Source of the DNA: Acanthococcus lagerstroemiae
Taxonomy: Eukaryota; Arthropoda; Insecta; Hemiptera; Eriococcidae
Direction: 5' to 3'
Assembly (NCBI GenBank): GCA_031841125.1
Contig: CM063107.1
Location: 48,497,497-48,561,496, forward strand
Length of the DNA stretch: 64,000 bases
Below the pieces are notes generated by a model. The model searched no databases, was not told where the DNA came from, and saw only the letters and a list, made by a program, of their open reading frames with translations. Both the position numbers and the translations under genes were made by a program. Below, piece by piece: positions 34,764-46,034 of the stretch. The number at the start of each line of letters is the position of its first letter. Position 1 is the stretch's first letter.

Positions 34764-37700
34764 GTCAATGCGGTCATCTAGACGACATACCCACGTAACT
34801 GTGCTCTTCCATGCAGCGGTCGGACTCTCTTTTTCTTTCCTCTGATCCAATCCACGACTGTCTTCAGCTCTGGTGCTGTGACTTCCAGTCGTGGATCCCA
34901 GCCTGTTGAGGAAACGAGGTGGTCACTATTCCTTTCGGCGTCGCGAGCGGCAACCTGCATATCGTGGAAAGGGTTGGGAAACGCTTTAGGACCACCTTGT
35001 AAGGAAGGCTCATGGATCACTGTCGACCAATTTGACCATCTCTGCGTACTTCTGTGCTCTTGACCCAAGTTGCTACCCCTTCCAGCAAGATGTTATTTCG
35101 CTACATAGTCGTTTTTAGAACCTTCATATCGATGATGCAACCAAATGAGAGGCATGCGGTAATGTGCTACAGCGCAACCTTTTAGTTAATCCATAACGGA
35201 TCCATTAATTGCACCCGTTTTGTATATCTTCAAAGGCAGAAATAGAATTGCCACCCGAAAAACGATTTCAGTGGCGGAATTTCGAATCGTCAGCGAAGGA
35301 CCACGTTAGAATTTCAGAGTCAGCAGTAAAAAAATGAAAAGGAAAAAAGTAATTGAAAATTCGTGCGCAAAATGAAACCGCCCGTCTGGTTTCTTGCGAA
35401 AGTTTTTTAATTTTGAACTTTCGCGTTGACTTCGTTCTTAAAAGTAATTGGGAATCAGTTTTCGAAATTCGAACACGGGCGTTATGAAAAGCACATACCA
35501 AGCCAATCGAAATCCGAGCCGGCTCAGTAAATAACGGCATAGCGTGTTGATAACAACGGATGTAGGTACTTCGACCCAATTAACTCCGTTCGCATTCTCT
35601 TAACCATTTTTTTTCCTTCGGCAGCGCCAATTTACGCAACCGAAAAAAAAAAATTCAATTTTAAAATAGTTTTAAAAATAAGACCCGGGCTAGCGCGGTG
35701 AATATCACGCAAGATTATCTTGTTAAGCTATAAAGAAATTAAGCGTATCGACCGCAGCACGTGATCTTGGTGCGTATCCGGTAAAAGGAAGATAGAACAC
35801 GTTCGAGGGTAGGAAAATTTTTATTCTCCCTTCGTGGCTCGAGACTACCAACTGCTTACACAAGTTGGTAAGCCGAATGACGAGAATTTTCAAATTAGCC
35901 GCTTATTTGAAGATGTTGAAATAACACTTCATCGTTTAACTTGTTTATCGACGGGCCTTGTTAACTCTACCGCATCAATTCAATGCCAGTAAAATTAAAT
36001 AAAATTTCCGCGATATCGTTATTCACGGTGCAGCGATGAAAGCAAATTGTTAAAAAGAACGAACAGAAAATTCACAGACCAACAAATGGCTGGAAGGAAG
36101 AAAGAAATGGAAAACCTCAAAAGCACTCAACTGGACCACTGTTTTCTTTCCTCAGTTCTCTAGTATGGTAGATCAAGAAAAATGTACTCATGAAATCACA
36201 GAGCATCCGTGCTATTCACTGCCATGTATTTTCGCTTTGAACTCGGCTTTTTATTAGGCAGGGGAGGGGTTAGGGCATGAATTGATTCACATTTCAGTGT
36301 TCAGAGGAGTTGGGCAAGTTCTCCATTCTAACTGAAATCTGAAAACGTGCTTCATGTTCTGACTGCCGGCAGTACAGTAGAGGATTTTCAAATCCGCATA
36401 AGCTTCTCGAATCATTCGTCCTTTGAGGAGATGGGAGTAAAAGGAGCCCAAATTGCACCCAAAATCTGCCGGGTTGACCAAGTTTACAGCCATACAAGTA
36501 GAAAAAAGTCCTTACTTAAATTTGCCCTGCTTGCCGACTGTTAATGTGGTCTGGAGAGTGTGGCACCCCTTTTCCCCTCCGATCGGGAAATTTTTGGTTA
36601 CTTGGACGACTGATTAGGCTTATGAGTACTAGAAATTGCTGAGATATTACTTACCACCTCAAATTCGAGGTATTGCCTATCGACCAGAAGAAGCGTTACT
36701 TTTCAGTAGGCAGGGTGTTTCACGAATAAATCCCAATCTTCTGTTTTTTGATTTTGAAGTTGAAGGGAGAAAAGATCTGCGATCACTCTCTCCTCCATAA
36801 TATACATTTTCTTATAAATTGTGCTGCCCGGCTACTTTCTGCGTAGCACGATGCGAACGCCTTACAAACGTCTTTTGTCTCCTGCATATCTGTACTTCCT
36901 GTATGTGATATTTTCGAAATCACGTTCTTCTTACACTCATGGCTCACTTGTTTTTCTCTCCCTCGATCGGTCTGGCAGGACACAGTTACGGTTTATATTT
37001 TAGCATTCTTAGCCAAATCTGTTTTTACTATTGATCAATACGCGCACTTTTTACTCATTCTCAGTTGTCGTTGATTTTGTATGCCTCCGCTGCGGTATGG
37101 ACTAAATACTTCTCTCGTGTTAGGCTCAAAAGACCCGCAGATCTTCAAGTGGCACAGTCTACTTTATTATTAGTTTTTAAAAGGTGAACTTGAAATGGCC
37201 GCCGATGTTGTAATTTTAAATGAGACGGTGTTGAATGAACTATCGAAATTGTTTTTGGGGTAGTTCGCCTCGGATTTTGCTGAAATGCTGGCCCTAAATT
37301 CGAAATTAGATCCAGTGGAATGGGCAGTATTTACGTATCATAAAAAATTGTATGAAGTATTGAAAACATTTCGAATATCGGTATTGATTATTTTGATTTG
37401 ATTTCAGTGGCCCAACGATAATTTGAACTATAAAATGGGTAAAATTTACTTGGCTTGAAAAATCAAACTACCTATCGAAATAGAGGGCTCTTGGGTTGCT
37501 GATTTCGAATATTATGATAGATTTTTAATGTGGTTTCAATGTGAGCCCAGAATCTCAACTTCCCACTAGGGTATGAGCAGAATTATCTTCCCACGGAAAA
37601 TCGCAGGGTGTCTCTCGGATTGCTTAATTTGAATATCTAATTACATGTGAGCCATTCTATGCTGGTTCGATCCGGAAAGGGCACTTGGCCTTTGATCGCT

Positions 37701-37879
37701 TCGATTCTATCCAAAGTGGTAAGGAGGTGTTCAGTGTATCCAAATTATATTTCTGTGAGATTGGCTGGCAAAATATTCATTCCTCGGATTGTTGATGTTT
37801 TTAGAATTTTATATGGTTGATTTTTCGTTTTATTTCTTGAGAGAGGATTTTGTTGTTTGTTGTAAAGGTCTACACAGTA
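34764..37879. other. No recognised feature
   Basis: Includes ORFs at 34,778-35,068, 35,268-35,579, 36,287-36,544 and 36,783-37,003 without recognised domains. The isolated phrase GCAGGGTGTTTCAC at 36,711 resembles a mariner end but has no partner. The 34,778-35,068 minus-strand frame is GC-richer than its surroundings and could be an unplaced LINE remnant; I could not assign it. Confidence 0.4.
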
Positions 37880-38799
37880 TGGCTGTAAAGTTCTCGAACT
37901 TGGTTTCGATAGCCAATATAAGTGCGGGCACCATTTCTTCAACAACACTGAAAACAAACTGTAGCATGTCTAAGGAGGGCATGTGCGAAGTTTCGCGCCA
38001 ATCTTTTGAATAGAATAGAAGGACGACGTGTTTTTGTAAAGTGTGTTTTGTGATCACACGTACGAGCGTTTAAAAAAGTGAACAGAGAAATGCGATAAAA
38101 TTTTGTGTTCGACTCGAGAAAAATTTCGCCGAAACGTTTCCAATGATTCAAGAAGGTTTTGGGAACGAAGCTCCATCTCGTACTCTACCACTTGCACCTA
38201 GTGGAAGCGTTTAAAGGATGGTAAGGGGCTGCTGGAAGACAAGGAGAGAAGTGCCCGGCTGTCAACACAAAACAAAGACGAAAAAGAGGCTTGATCCACC
38301 ATGAATTTGTGTCTCCAAGCAAGCAGTAAATGCCACCTTTTACCTTGAAGTTATGAAGCGCATGCTGTGTCGAATCTGGCGGGTCCAGCCCGAATACAAG
38401 GATCCAGGCAGCTGGACGTTGCTGCCCGACAGTGCGCCGGCGTATTCAGCTAACCTTTTGAAAGTTTTATTTTGTCAAAAATCAGATCACAGTGCACAGT
38501 CGTCAACCACCCTCTACTTACCGGATCTGGCTCTAGCCGACTTTTTTTTCTATTTCTCAAGCTTAGGTTAAATATGAAAGGAACCTTTTTTGATGATACT
38601 CCAGCCATTCAAGCTGCTTGTACCGAGCATCTGAAGAGGATACCAGTTGAGCAGTTCTCTGAGGCATTTGATTCGTTGTACCAGCACTCCTAAGAGTGTA
38701 CTGCTACAGAAGGGTCTTATATAGAATCCTACCCTCAATAAAGTTTCTTATCTCTGATAGTACTCTGATTTTATTCTAAGTTCGGGAACTTTATTGCCA
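37880..38799 (+). mobile_element. Mariner element with TIRs, internally deleted
   Basis: The left terminal repeat is TGGCTGTAAAGTTCTCGAAC and the inverse right repeat TGGCAATAAAGTTCCCGAAC; TA flanks both (37,878-37,879 and 38,800-38,801). The plus-strand transposase is decayed. Near 38,075-38,290, in mixed frames, are N-R-E-M-R, then E-T-F-(Q), E-G-F-G-N-E-A, and the E-D-K-E-R-S box, matching the mariner N-terminal HTH region. The C-terminal part follows in frames 38,353-38,693. At 920 bp it lacks part of the catalytic core. Confidence 0.9.
38353..38693 (+). pseudogene. Mariner transposase C-terminal half
   Basis: Frame 38,353-38,571 contains L-L-P-D-S-A-P-A-Y-S, from the HDNAPAH catalytic-Asp block (His lost, Asp kept as P-D-S-A-P-A), and LYLPDLALADFFFYFSSL, from the SPDLAPxDFFLF block with its last Asp kept. 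A frameshift near 38,560 leads to frame 38,472-38,693: KGTFFDDTPAIQAACTEHLK and then I-P-V-E-Q-F, the normal mariner C-terminus. Multiple shifts make it inactive. Confidence 0.9.
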
Positions 38800-38801
38800 T
38801 A

Positions 38802-39229
38802 CTAAGTATCTCAAATCATGTTTTATTGCTTAAAACTTCAGGGTTTTTTCATTTCTTACCTATTTCTTTCTTAATTTTAGTAAATTAAAAATTTTTGGAA
38901 TTTATTGTTTTCAAAATACCTGTATGTATCGATTTGGCCAAATTCGTTCGAGGACATAGTCTAAGGTCTTGTAAACTTCCTGATCAAATTTGAGTAATTT
39001 TTCGTTTAAAATAGAATATTTAAAATAAAAAAAATCGAGAGCAAAATGGATTACTGGTGAAAAAGAAATATTAAGAGGCTGATAATTAATATAAATATTT
39101 GGTCAGATTTAGGCACTGATCATTTGTATACGTTTCCACGAACTTGAGTGGGGTTTCTCTTCAGTATAGCAAAATAATGACATTAAAATGTGGATTAATG
39201 TACGAAATATCTTTTTTATGTCAAAATTT
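38802..39229. other. No recognised feature
   Basis: AT-rich sequence between the mariner element and the Tigger end fragment. No motif seen. Confidence 0.4.
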
Positions 39230-39375
39230 GTGAAAAACAAGTAGCTAATTTGCTCGAATTACAGAGGTATTCGAATTAAAGAAGGTCAAATTGGCGAGAG
39301 TTTACTGTAGTTCGGAAAGTACCACACAATTTTTAAATCAACGGTTGCGTTCCTCACACTTGATATACTCGGTAA
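39230..39375. repeat. Tigger right-end fragment plus flank, duplicated at 41.8 kb
   Basis: It contains the right terminal sequence GGCGAGAGTTTACTG (ends 39,307) followed by TA. The following 65 bp (ACCACACAA ... TTGATATACTCGGTAAATTG) are nearly identical to the flank of the complete element at 41,820-41,960. The repeat therefore crosses the transposon end. That implies a segmental duplication, or insertion of both copies in the same older repeat. Confidence 0.75.
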
Positions 39376-40018
39376 ATTGAAACAAAGTTCAATCGTAGTA
39401 AAGAAGCTCAATTTCGTTTTGTCAATTTTAAATTGCTTTCTGCGACCAAGAAGTAAAAATCTCCATTTTCCCGCCACAATTTCATGACTGCTGAAAAGTT
39501 ATGAAATCGTAATTTTCATCGAAGCATTTGAAATTTGTTGGTCTAGGTTAGAACCAGATCAGAAATTTGCAGCAATGTTCGAAATTAGCAAGAATAAAAT
39601 CGCATTGCAGTAGTATTCGGAAAACTCTAGTTCGGTTCCAGTAAGATCAAATACAATTCCTACCAAGTTTCATATCGATTTGACTTGGGACATCCCCATG
39701 TCCCTCTAATTATGAGCAAATTTCTATTCGTTATTGCTTTTGTCGATTACATTCATCATGAATAAATGGCTATTATTTGGTCAGATTTAAAAAATATTTT
39801 CAGAACTAAATTCAGTGACCTTTAAAACCTACAAATCAACTCGTATTTCAAATTTTATTTTTCCATGTTATCATTTTGCTTTGAGAGCCTTTGTGATGTA
39901 TGTCTCAGATTGTTGGATACTTTCTTATGTGTTGATCAGCATACTAATTTGAACAGCTAGGGTGGCCATCTAGTCATTATTTACTCTAGGTAGATTTTTT
40001 TTTAGAATTTTCTCGGAT
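39376..40018. other. No recognised feature
   Basis: AT-rich sequence. AGGGTGGCCATCTAGTCA near 39,958 resembles part of a hAT-type end, without a partner. Confidence 0.35.
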
Positions 40019-40235
40019 GGGGTCCGGTTGGCCGAGTGGATAGCGTGCTGGTCTCGAAATCCGGAGGTCCCAGGTTCGAGCCCACGTAGCAACTCTCTAC
40101 CTATCGACGTCGGCCGGTTTTTCGGCCAGAAGAAAAGAGGGCTAAGTCAGCCCTAACAGGTTCGATGTCTCCGACTTAATGCTCGAAAGGGCGAATTCCA
40201 GGGCTCGAGTTAGTGCAAAATGAAAAAGACCCCTC
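40019..40235 (+). mobile_element. tRNA-derived SINE, copy 3
   Basis: The head GGTCCGGTTGGCCGAGTGG holds the A box (40,029-40,039), and the B box GGTTCGAGCCC is at 40,073-40,083. CTCGAAA lies in the anticodon-loop position, flanked by a CTGG/CCGG-like stem. This, with the GGCCGAGTGG D-arm, points to a tRNA-Ser(CGA)-like ancestor. The body has GCCGGTTTTTCGGCC, GAGGGCTAAGTC and AATGCTCGAAAGGGCG, as in copies 1 and 2. No target duplication was identified. Confidence 0.88.
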
Positions 40236-40264
40236 GTTAATCGGTCCCGATTTAACAAAACAAA

Positions 40265-41000
40265 AAGTCCTGCATAATTTAAGGTCGACTGAATTAAGGG
40301 AGCCGGTGTCGCAAGCTCCTTTCTCTTGTGGGAAAAATACATGTGGCTTAGACTTTTAGTATAAACTTTTGTGTGTGTGTGTGGGGGGGGGAGGGGGCGC
40401 TCTCAAATATCCAAGTTTTCAACACGTCGTTTATCAGTGATTTAAAATGAAATAGTATTACTCCACAGTCTAAGACAGTGGCCCCAGGGGGTGGTTCCAA
40501 AAGTGGGAGGTGAAAGTTTGAAAAATAAAATTCGAGAAACGAGTCGGCTTATAGGTTTTTGAGATAGCTGAATTTGATTACGGGGGTAATTTTTCGACGT
40601 GACCGCCCCCTTAGTGTTTTCCACCAAAGGAGCTGAGCCGGTAACAGGAGTTTTTTGTGGAGGTATTAGTTATATTAGATTTCAAGAGTCGCTAAACTCG
40701 ATTTTGGGGTTTACTTTTAGATTAAGACCCTCGGGTCTCACCGAAAGTAACAAATCGAGTACCATGTTACAAAACTGACTATTATTTGATCTTCAGTCTT
40801 GGATTCCGTATAGTGACAGTCCACGGGCCGAAGAAAAAATCGGTTAAAATTTCAGGACTATACGCGGCTTCTACCATTGATATAGGAGGTTATCACGAAC
40901 ACGAAAAATATTGATGGCCATCTGAGTGGGATAATTTTCCAAAATGGCGGTTATTCAAAGATGCCAGAGATTGCATGTCTTTTTCGGGGACTGGAACTCA
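40265..41000. repeat. Unclassified repeat shared with 58.5-58.9 kb
   Basis: The start (GGTCGACTGAATTAAGGGAG ... CTTGTGGGAAAAATACATG) matches 13,955-14,040 and 58,560-58,640. A second block (GAGTGGGATAATTTTCCAAAATGGCGG, with text after it) matches about 58,863-58,940 in diverged form. A GT run followed by nine G lies at 40,371-40,390. It is non-coding and probably an old interspersed element of unknown class. Confidence 0.5.
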
Positions 41001-41099
41001 GTTTACATAAGCGTCTGATTTTTCAAGTTTTTAAATTTCTGTTTAATGAAGTAAACTTTAATTTAAGTCAGAACATTTATGCTCGTATTATTCGAAGTA

Positions 41100-41885
41100 C
41101 AGTAAACTCTCGCTGATTTGAACTCGAAGGGAACAGCAAATAAATTCAAATTATGGAGGAAACCAATTAAGAGGGTGTTTAAATTACAGAGGTTAAGAAA
41201 TTCAAATTGAAGAGTTTTATTTATTTATTTATTTTTTACACTCAAAAATCTTGAATATTGAGTTCTGTCGCATAAAACTTGGCTGTCTCCTTTACCAGGG
41301 GGCCATTAATTGTAACCGGTCTATCTCTACATGTGCGTAACCACTTGATTAGGCATTCTTCGAGATTCGAAAACTCACTTCGATCCCTCGTCTAAGTGTT
41401 AGACAATGACCCTTTGAAACGTCCTTTTTTTATTTTCTTTAAGAATCATGGAAACAGTGGAACATCCTACCTGAAATGGTCCAGCAACATCCGCTTGTTT
41501 TTCACCTTCTTCAACCGCTTCTATGATTTCTTTTTTTCTCCTTCGTATTCAAACTCCTATTCTTTCGCGGAGACGACATAATTACACAGTTTCACATTAA
41601 AATCTGAACTGTCCTGCGTGAATGAGCTAAAGAATGTGACGCGTCGAAAACAGGAAAAAAACTAACAATACAGAACGTGAGATACATGTTCAAATTATAG
41701 AGGTACTGCGACGACAAAGTTCAAAATATAGAGTGATTTTCGCCTGATATTTGTTCAATTTATAGAGGGGACCAAAATGCATGCTTTTCTGTCAAATTGT
41801 CGAAGTTTTCGAAAGGGACCAGCCGATTTGCTCAAATTACAGAGGTATTCGAATTAAAGAAGGTCAAATTAGCGAGCGTTCACTG
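41100..41885 (-). mobile_element. Tigger-type element with CENP-B-like HTH
   Basis: The left end is CAGTAAACTCTCGCTGATTT and the inverse right end CAGTGAACGCTCGCTAATTT; TA flanks both (41,098-41,099 and 41,886-41,887). At 786 bp it is a deletion derivative. The minus-strand interior encodes the N-terminal DNA-binding domain (next entry). Repeated end-like phrases (AATTATAGAGG, AATTACAGAGG) occur throughout. A second copy of its right end is at 39,230-39,375. Confidence 0.9.
41410..41577 (-). pseudogene. Tigger/CENP-B-type N-terminal HTH
   Basis: The minus strand reads S-S-P-R-K-N-R-S-L-N-T-K-E-K-K-K, then IIEAVEEGEKQADVAGPFQV, then S-T-V-S-M-I-L-K. This is the helix-turn-helix of Tigger transposases and CENP-B (K-x-x-I-I-x-x-x-E-x-G-x-K-x-x-D-V-A-x-x-F-x-x-x-x-S-T-x-S-x-I-L-K), which contacts the terminal repeats. 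The catalytic domain is absent. CENP-B itself is unlikely because the segment lies between Tigger ends. Confidence 0.88.
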
Positions 41886-42036
41886 TAGTTCTGATAGTAC
41901 CACACAACTGTTTAATCCACGGTTGCGTTCCTCACACTTGATATACTCGGTAAATTGAAACGAAGTTCAAGTAAAAGCTATGCAGAATCTTATTACCTTT
42001 TAATAGATGTACAATATTTCTTGATCGCATAAATTA

Positions 42037-42584
42037 CAAGGTGGCTTGTAAAAACCTTTCATATTTACTTTATCAATTGGGGGGGGGGGCAGTAGAGAAA
42101 TTTTTCAAGCAAAATAAAGTAGAAAAATGAAGGTTTTCAATGATACAATTACAATTTTTTAAAAATAATACCGTTCAAATGTTGGCCATCATTTTGCTCA
42201 CAATCTTCTAAGCGTTTCTGAACGTTGTAGAATACTTTCGTTAACATTACTTTCGAGCTCAATGTTTTTTTTTTTCGTAGATTTTCCGACATTTTTGGCC
42301 GATTTTCATAAAATTTTGATTTTAAATAGCCCCACAAAAAAATTCGGGAATCGAAAAATTGGACAAACGTGGTGGCCATTCGATCTTCGTGTTGCGCGAA
42401 ATAAGCAAATAATGAAAATGTTTCTCTAGTGGCCGTTTCGTTTGCTGTATGAAATTTTTTCTGGCAGCTTTTGTGTGATGAGAATTTTGTAAGGACCAGG
42501 AAACGGATCTATCTTCCCCTCATCTCCTTCTTAACGCATTTCAGGATGTTATCAAAATGTGAAAGGGTTTTATGAGCCACCCTG
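42037..42584 (-). mobile_element. Mariner element with TIRs, C-terminal remnant
   Basis: The left end CAAGGTGGCTTGTAAAAACC and the inverse right end CAGGGTGGCTCATAAAACCC are flanked by TA (42,035-42,036 and 42,585-42,586). It is 548 bp, a deletion derivative with the C-terminal transposase codons on the minus strand. It contains a run of nine or ten G near 42,079. Confidence 0.92.
42149..42379 (-). pseudogene. Mariner transposase C-terminus
   Basis: A 76-codon minus-strand frame that ends at the expected C-terminus. It reads IFLWGYLKSKFYENRPKMSE (the conserved F-L-W-G-Y-L-K-S block after the last catalytic Asp) and later NVQKRLEDCEQNDGQHLNGI, then F-K-K. The D-L-x-x-x-D-F-F motif upstream has decayed to D-S-R-I-F, so the catalytic Asp is lost. 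Only about one fifth of a normal mariner transposase remains. Confidence 0.9.
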
Positions 42585-42586
42585 TA

Positions 42587-44160
42587 GAAGAAGCTATAGT
42601 GAGCAAAACATGGTAGAAAGTGCGTTGTTTGGTGTACCTACTATGCATTTAGCTACCAAGTGGCGCATATCGGTTATCGGGAAGGTCCGGTGAAAAAGCA
42701 GTCTGGTAACTTGAAAATGATCAGGTACTGAATGTTGCTGGTTGAGCAGTCATATCGAACTACGTAATTGAAAGTCACCAGTGCATTCCGCTACTCCTGC
42801 GAGGGGAGATCTATAAAAACAAAAATATTCTGTGTTATTTGTTTCTAAATACCCTTTCCAGTCATAACAACTAATTTAAGTTGCTCTTTACTGTGGTCTT
42901 CACTAAAGTATGAATGATCCAGCGGTGTAGGTATGGAAGTGGGTTGGGGCAACCCTCTCTCACAAATGAAGATAATATCTGGAAACCGTCACAGAAATGC
43001 ATGAACTATGTAAGCGGGAAATAAATTAGCCTTTTCAATCACTCCCCCCTTCCCGCCACCCAATATTGATCTTCACCATTGGAAAACGATTTAAAATGAA
43101 AAGTTGAATTTTTGTTACATTACATGGTAATAGTATTCCGGTGTGTAATATAAACGAAAGAGTAATGAGATGAGCAGTATAAATAGTTTCTCGTACAATC
43201 ATAAACTCCTACCCCATTTCTCAAAAAATGTTCAACCAAGTTTTGAGCTTTGCCACCCTTGTAGAAAAAACGCAGTTTCGCTGTCGCTGCGTATGAATAC
43301 TTGTCATTTACTTCCGGATCGATCAATTATTCGAAATAATTTATATGAAATCGGGTACCCTTACACGAGTACCCCTCTTCGTTAACTGTTGTTTGACAGC
43401 TCGCAACACCATCTTGTTACATGATTTTCTCTTCGCTTCGTCCATTCCCTTTCGTGATATAAAATACAGCATCAGGATATACGAAAACGGCGGCGGAGTT
43501 GCCGAAGTTTTGTAATTATTAAATGAAGCCCCCTCCCCCCACGATCTACACGCGCGTGTAGTACGTTAAAATTCGAAACGCGTTTCTGGAAGACATAACC
43601 GGCATCTTGGCCTGCTCATTTCCTTTTCAGCGTCATCGCTAACCTCTTCTTCTTTCGTTATAAAGGCTCCTCGAGTAATCCTTTTAATCTAAACTTCAAA
43701 CCGAAAATTTAGGTTATGAAGTTGGCGAAAGAAAACGTTCGTAAACGAAGTTGTAAATATTAATAATATTTTGATAGTTTTCGTATACTATATACATCGC
43801 CTTCCCCCTGCACTTGAACGACCTGCAGGATGAGCCAAGTTGGTACGTCAGCTCTTCTTCTCGTTCTTATACTTTACCCTGATTCTTGATTATTTATGCT
43901 AGTTTTCTCAGCTTATACGAGCACGTTTTCTTCCTCATCCATCGATATGAGGATTCGTTCTTACATAACCTGTTAATTAAGCTTCTGGCGGAGTCCCGTG
44001 TTGTTCAAACGGGCGACATGAGTCGGCCTCAATTTTTAGTTTTCGATGACAAAATGACCGATTTAGCCGATCGATCGTCCTGGTGGTAATGGGCTCTTCG
44101 TTAATTCATATTACATAAATTAAGCCGACAACGAATTAAGGCCACGCGAAGCCGGAAGAA
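42587..44160. other. No recognised feature
   Basis: Ordinary AT-rich sequence with a C-rich patch at 43,530. ORFs at 43,120-43,385 and 43,886-44,089 have no recognised domain. Confidence 0.4.
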
Positions 44161-44620
44161 TGTAGAACAAGGTATACACACAGTTTACTGTAGACTTATT
44201 AGCTAAGTAAGGTATCAGCGGCAATTGCAGCTCGGGTGTCGAACTCTTCAACGGGGCTCTCAACTCCATCAATCAGAGATCATATTTCTCGGGTGTCTCT
44301 CTATTCTCTACTACCACGGAGAGGGAGAGGGAGACGGAGCTGAGCCAGCTGTCCAACATGTTGACAGCCGTAAAGTTTTCTATGAGTTACAAGATCCTGG
44401 CTTCTACCGTCTCCTCCTGAAGCAGAACTCTTCGGACCGAGATTCGAGACAAATAGCCTGATAGACAGGCAGAAGGCGAAATGCACAGCGCCCAGCTGGA
44501 AACGGCTGAAAACGGGATTGAGCGAAATGAAATTCTACAAAGGGTTTGACGCACGAGCACGACGTTGCCGTGTAAATAAAGGTTCCCACGTGAGGCCTGG
44601 TACATGAAAAATTGGCTACA
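44161..44620. mobile_element. Possible solo LTR
   Basis: The 460 bp segment begins TGTAG and ends CTACA, the canonical ends of many LTRs. An AATAAA lies near 44,574. GAA abuts each end, but a 3 bp match is weak as a target duplication. The interior has several open frames on both strands without domains. It may equally be chance; a second LTR or internal gag-pol was not seen. Confidence 0.3.
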
Positions 44621-44629
44621 GAACCACAA

Positions 44630-46034
44630 CCGTTAAACCATGGCGACTGCGAATCGACGTCGACATGACGTCAAATCGACCTTCTGTCACGATTTAGAAT
44701 CGACTAATTGTCGACGTCGACTTCTTGTCGAAATAGTTCCGGGGTTGTCGACTACAAATCGACCCAACTTGACATCGTATCGACGTTGAAATCAGGTCTA
44801 CATGAAATTTATAGCACTTCAAATCTACATCAAAATTGAGTCAATTCTGGGTTAATGCTATTCCTTGTACTGTAAATCCACGGTGATATCGAGTCGAATT
44901 TGAGTATGTGATTTTAAATTAGACTGACTTTCGATTTCAAGATGACAATGAAATTAAGTAGAAATTGAGTAACACATTTGACTTTTAAATTTGACTGACT
45001 TTTGACTTCAAGTTGACGATGAAATTAAGTAGAAATTGAGTAACACAAATGACTTTTAAATTCGACTGACTTTTGACTTCAAGTCGGCAACAAAATTGAG
45101 TAGAAAATGAGTAACACATATGACTTTTAATTCGTGTGTATTTCGGCTTGAATTCAACGCCGAAATGGAGTTGAAATTAAGTAGCATGCATAACTTTAAA
45201 TTTGACAGAATCTTGACTGGAATTCTATGGCGAAATTAAGTAGAAATTGAGTAACGCAAATGACTTTTAAATTTGACGGCATTTTGAAATCAAATCGACG
45301 ATTAAATTAAGTACATAGAAATTGAGTAATACATGTGACTTTTAAATTCGACTGACTTTTGACTTCAAGTCGATGGCGAAATTAGGTAGAAATTGAGTGA
45401 GAATTATGACTTTTAAATTCGACCGCAGTTTGATTGGAATTTGACTGCAAAATGGAGTCGAAATTAAGTAGCACACATGCCTTTAAATTTGACTGCATTT
45501 CGACTCGAATTCAATGGCAATATTAAATAAAAATTGAGTAACACATTTCACTTTCAAATTCGACTGACTTTTGACTTGAAGTTGATGGCAAAATTAAGTA
45601 CATATAAATTGAGTAACACATATTATGGCTTGTAAATTCGACTGCATTTTGACTTGAATTCGACGACGAAATTAGGTAGAAATTGAGTAACACGCATGAC
45701 TTAAATTTGACTGACTTTTGACTTCAAGTCGACAGCGAAATTAAATAGAAATTGAGTATGCACATATGACTTTTAAATTCGACTACATTTCGACTTGAAT
45801 TCAACGGCGAAATGGAGTCGAAATTGAGTAGCACGGAACAGCTCGAAATTCGACTGCATTACGACTCAAAACCGACGTCAGTTAGCAGTCAATTTAGTTT
45901 GAAAATCGACTCAATTTCGACGAACTTTTGTGAAGACCTCAATTCAACGTTGTATTCTAGTCGACTTTAGGTCGACACTACCTAAAGACACCAAATCTAC
46001 TCACAATCAACGGTCGGTCGACATGGTTTAACGG
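44630..46034. mobile_element. TIR element built on a 71 bp tandem repeat
   Basis: The ends are CCGTTAAACCATGGCGAC (44,630) and, inverted from 46,034, CCGTTAAACCATGTCGAC. About 130-180 bp inside each end is dense in TCGAC/GTCGAC palindromes. The centre, about 44,890-45,850, is a minisatellite described in the next entry. No ORF of note lies in this 1.4 kb. No target duplication was recognised, so the superfamily is open. Confidence 0.8.
44890..45850. repeat. 71 bp minisatellite, about 13 units
   Basis: The unit contains GAAATTGAGTAACACA, GACTTTTAAATTCGACTG and TTTTGACTT(C/G)AA(G/T)TCGA. Unit starts (GAAATTGAGT) fall at 44,961, 45,032, 45,103, 45,173, 45,243, 45,318 and 45,389, giving spacings of 70, 71 or 75 bp. 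Units diverge by roughly 10-25%, so the array is old or evolves with little homogenisation. Confidence 0.85.
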
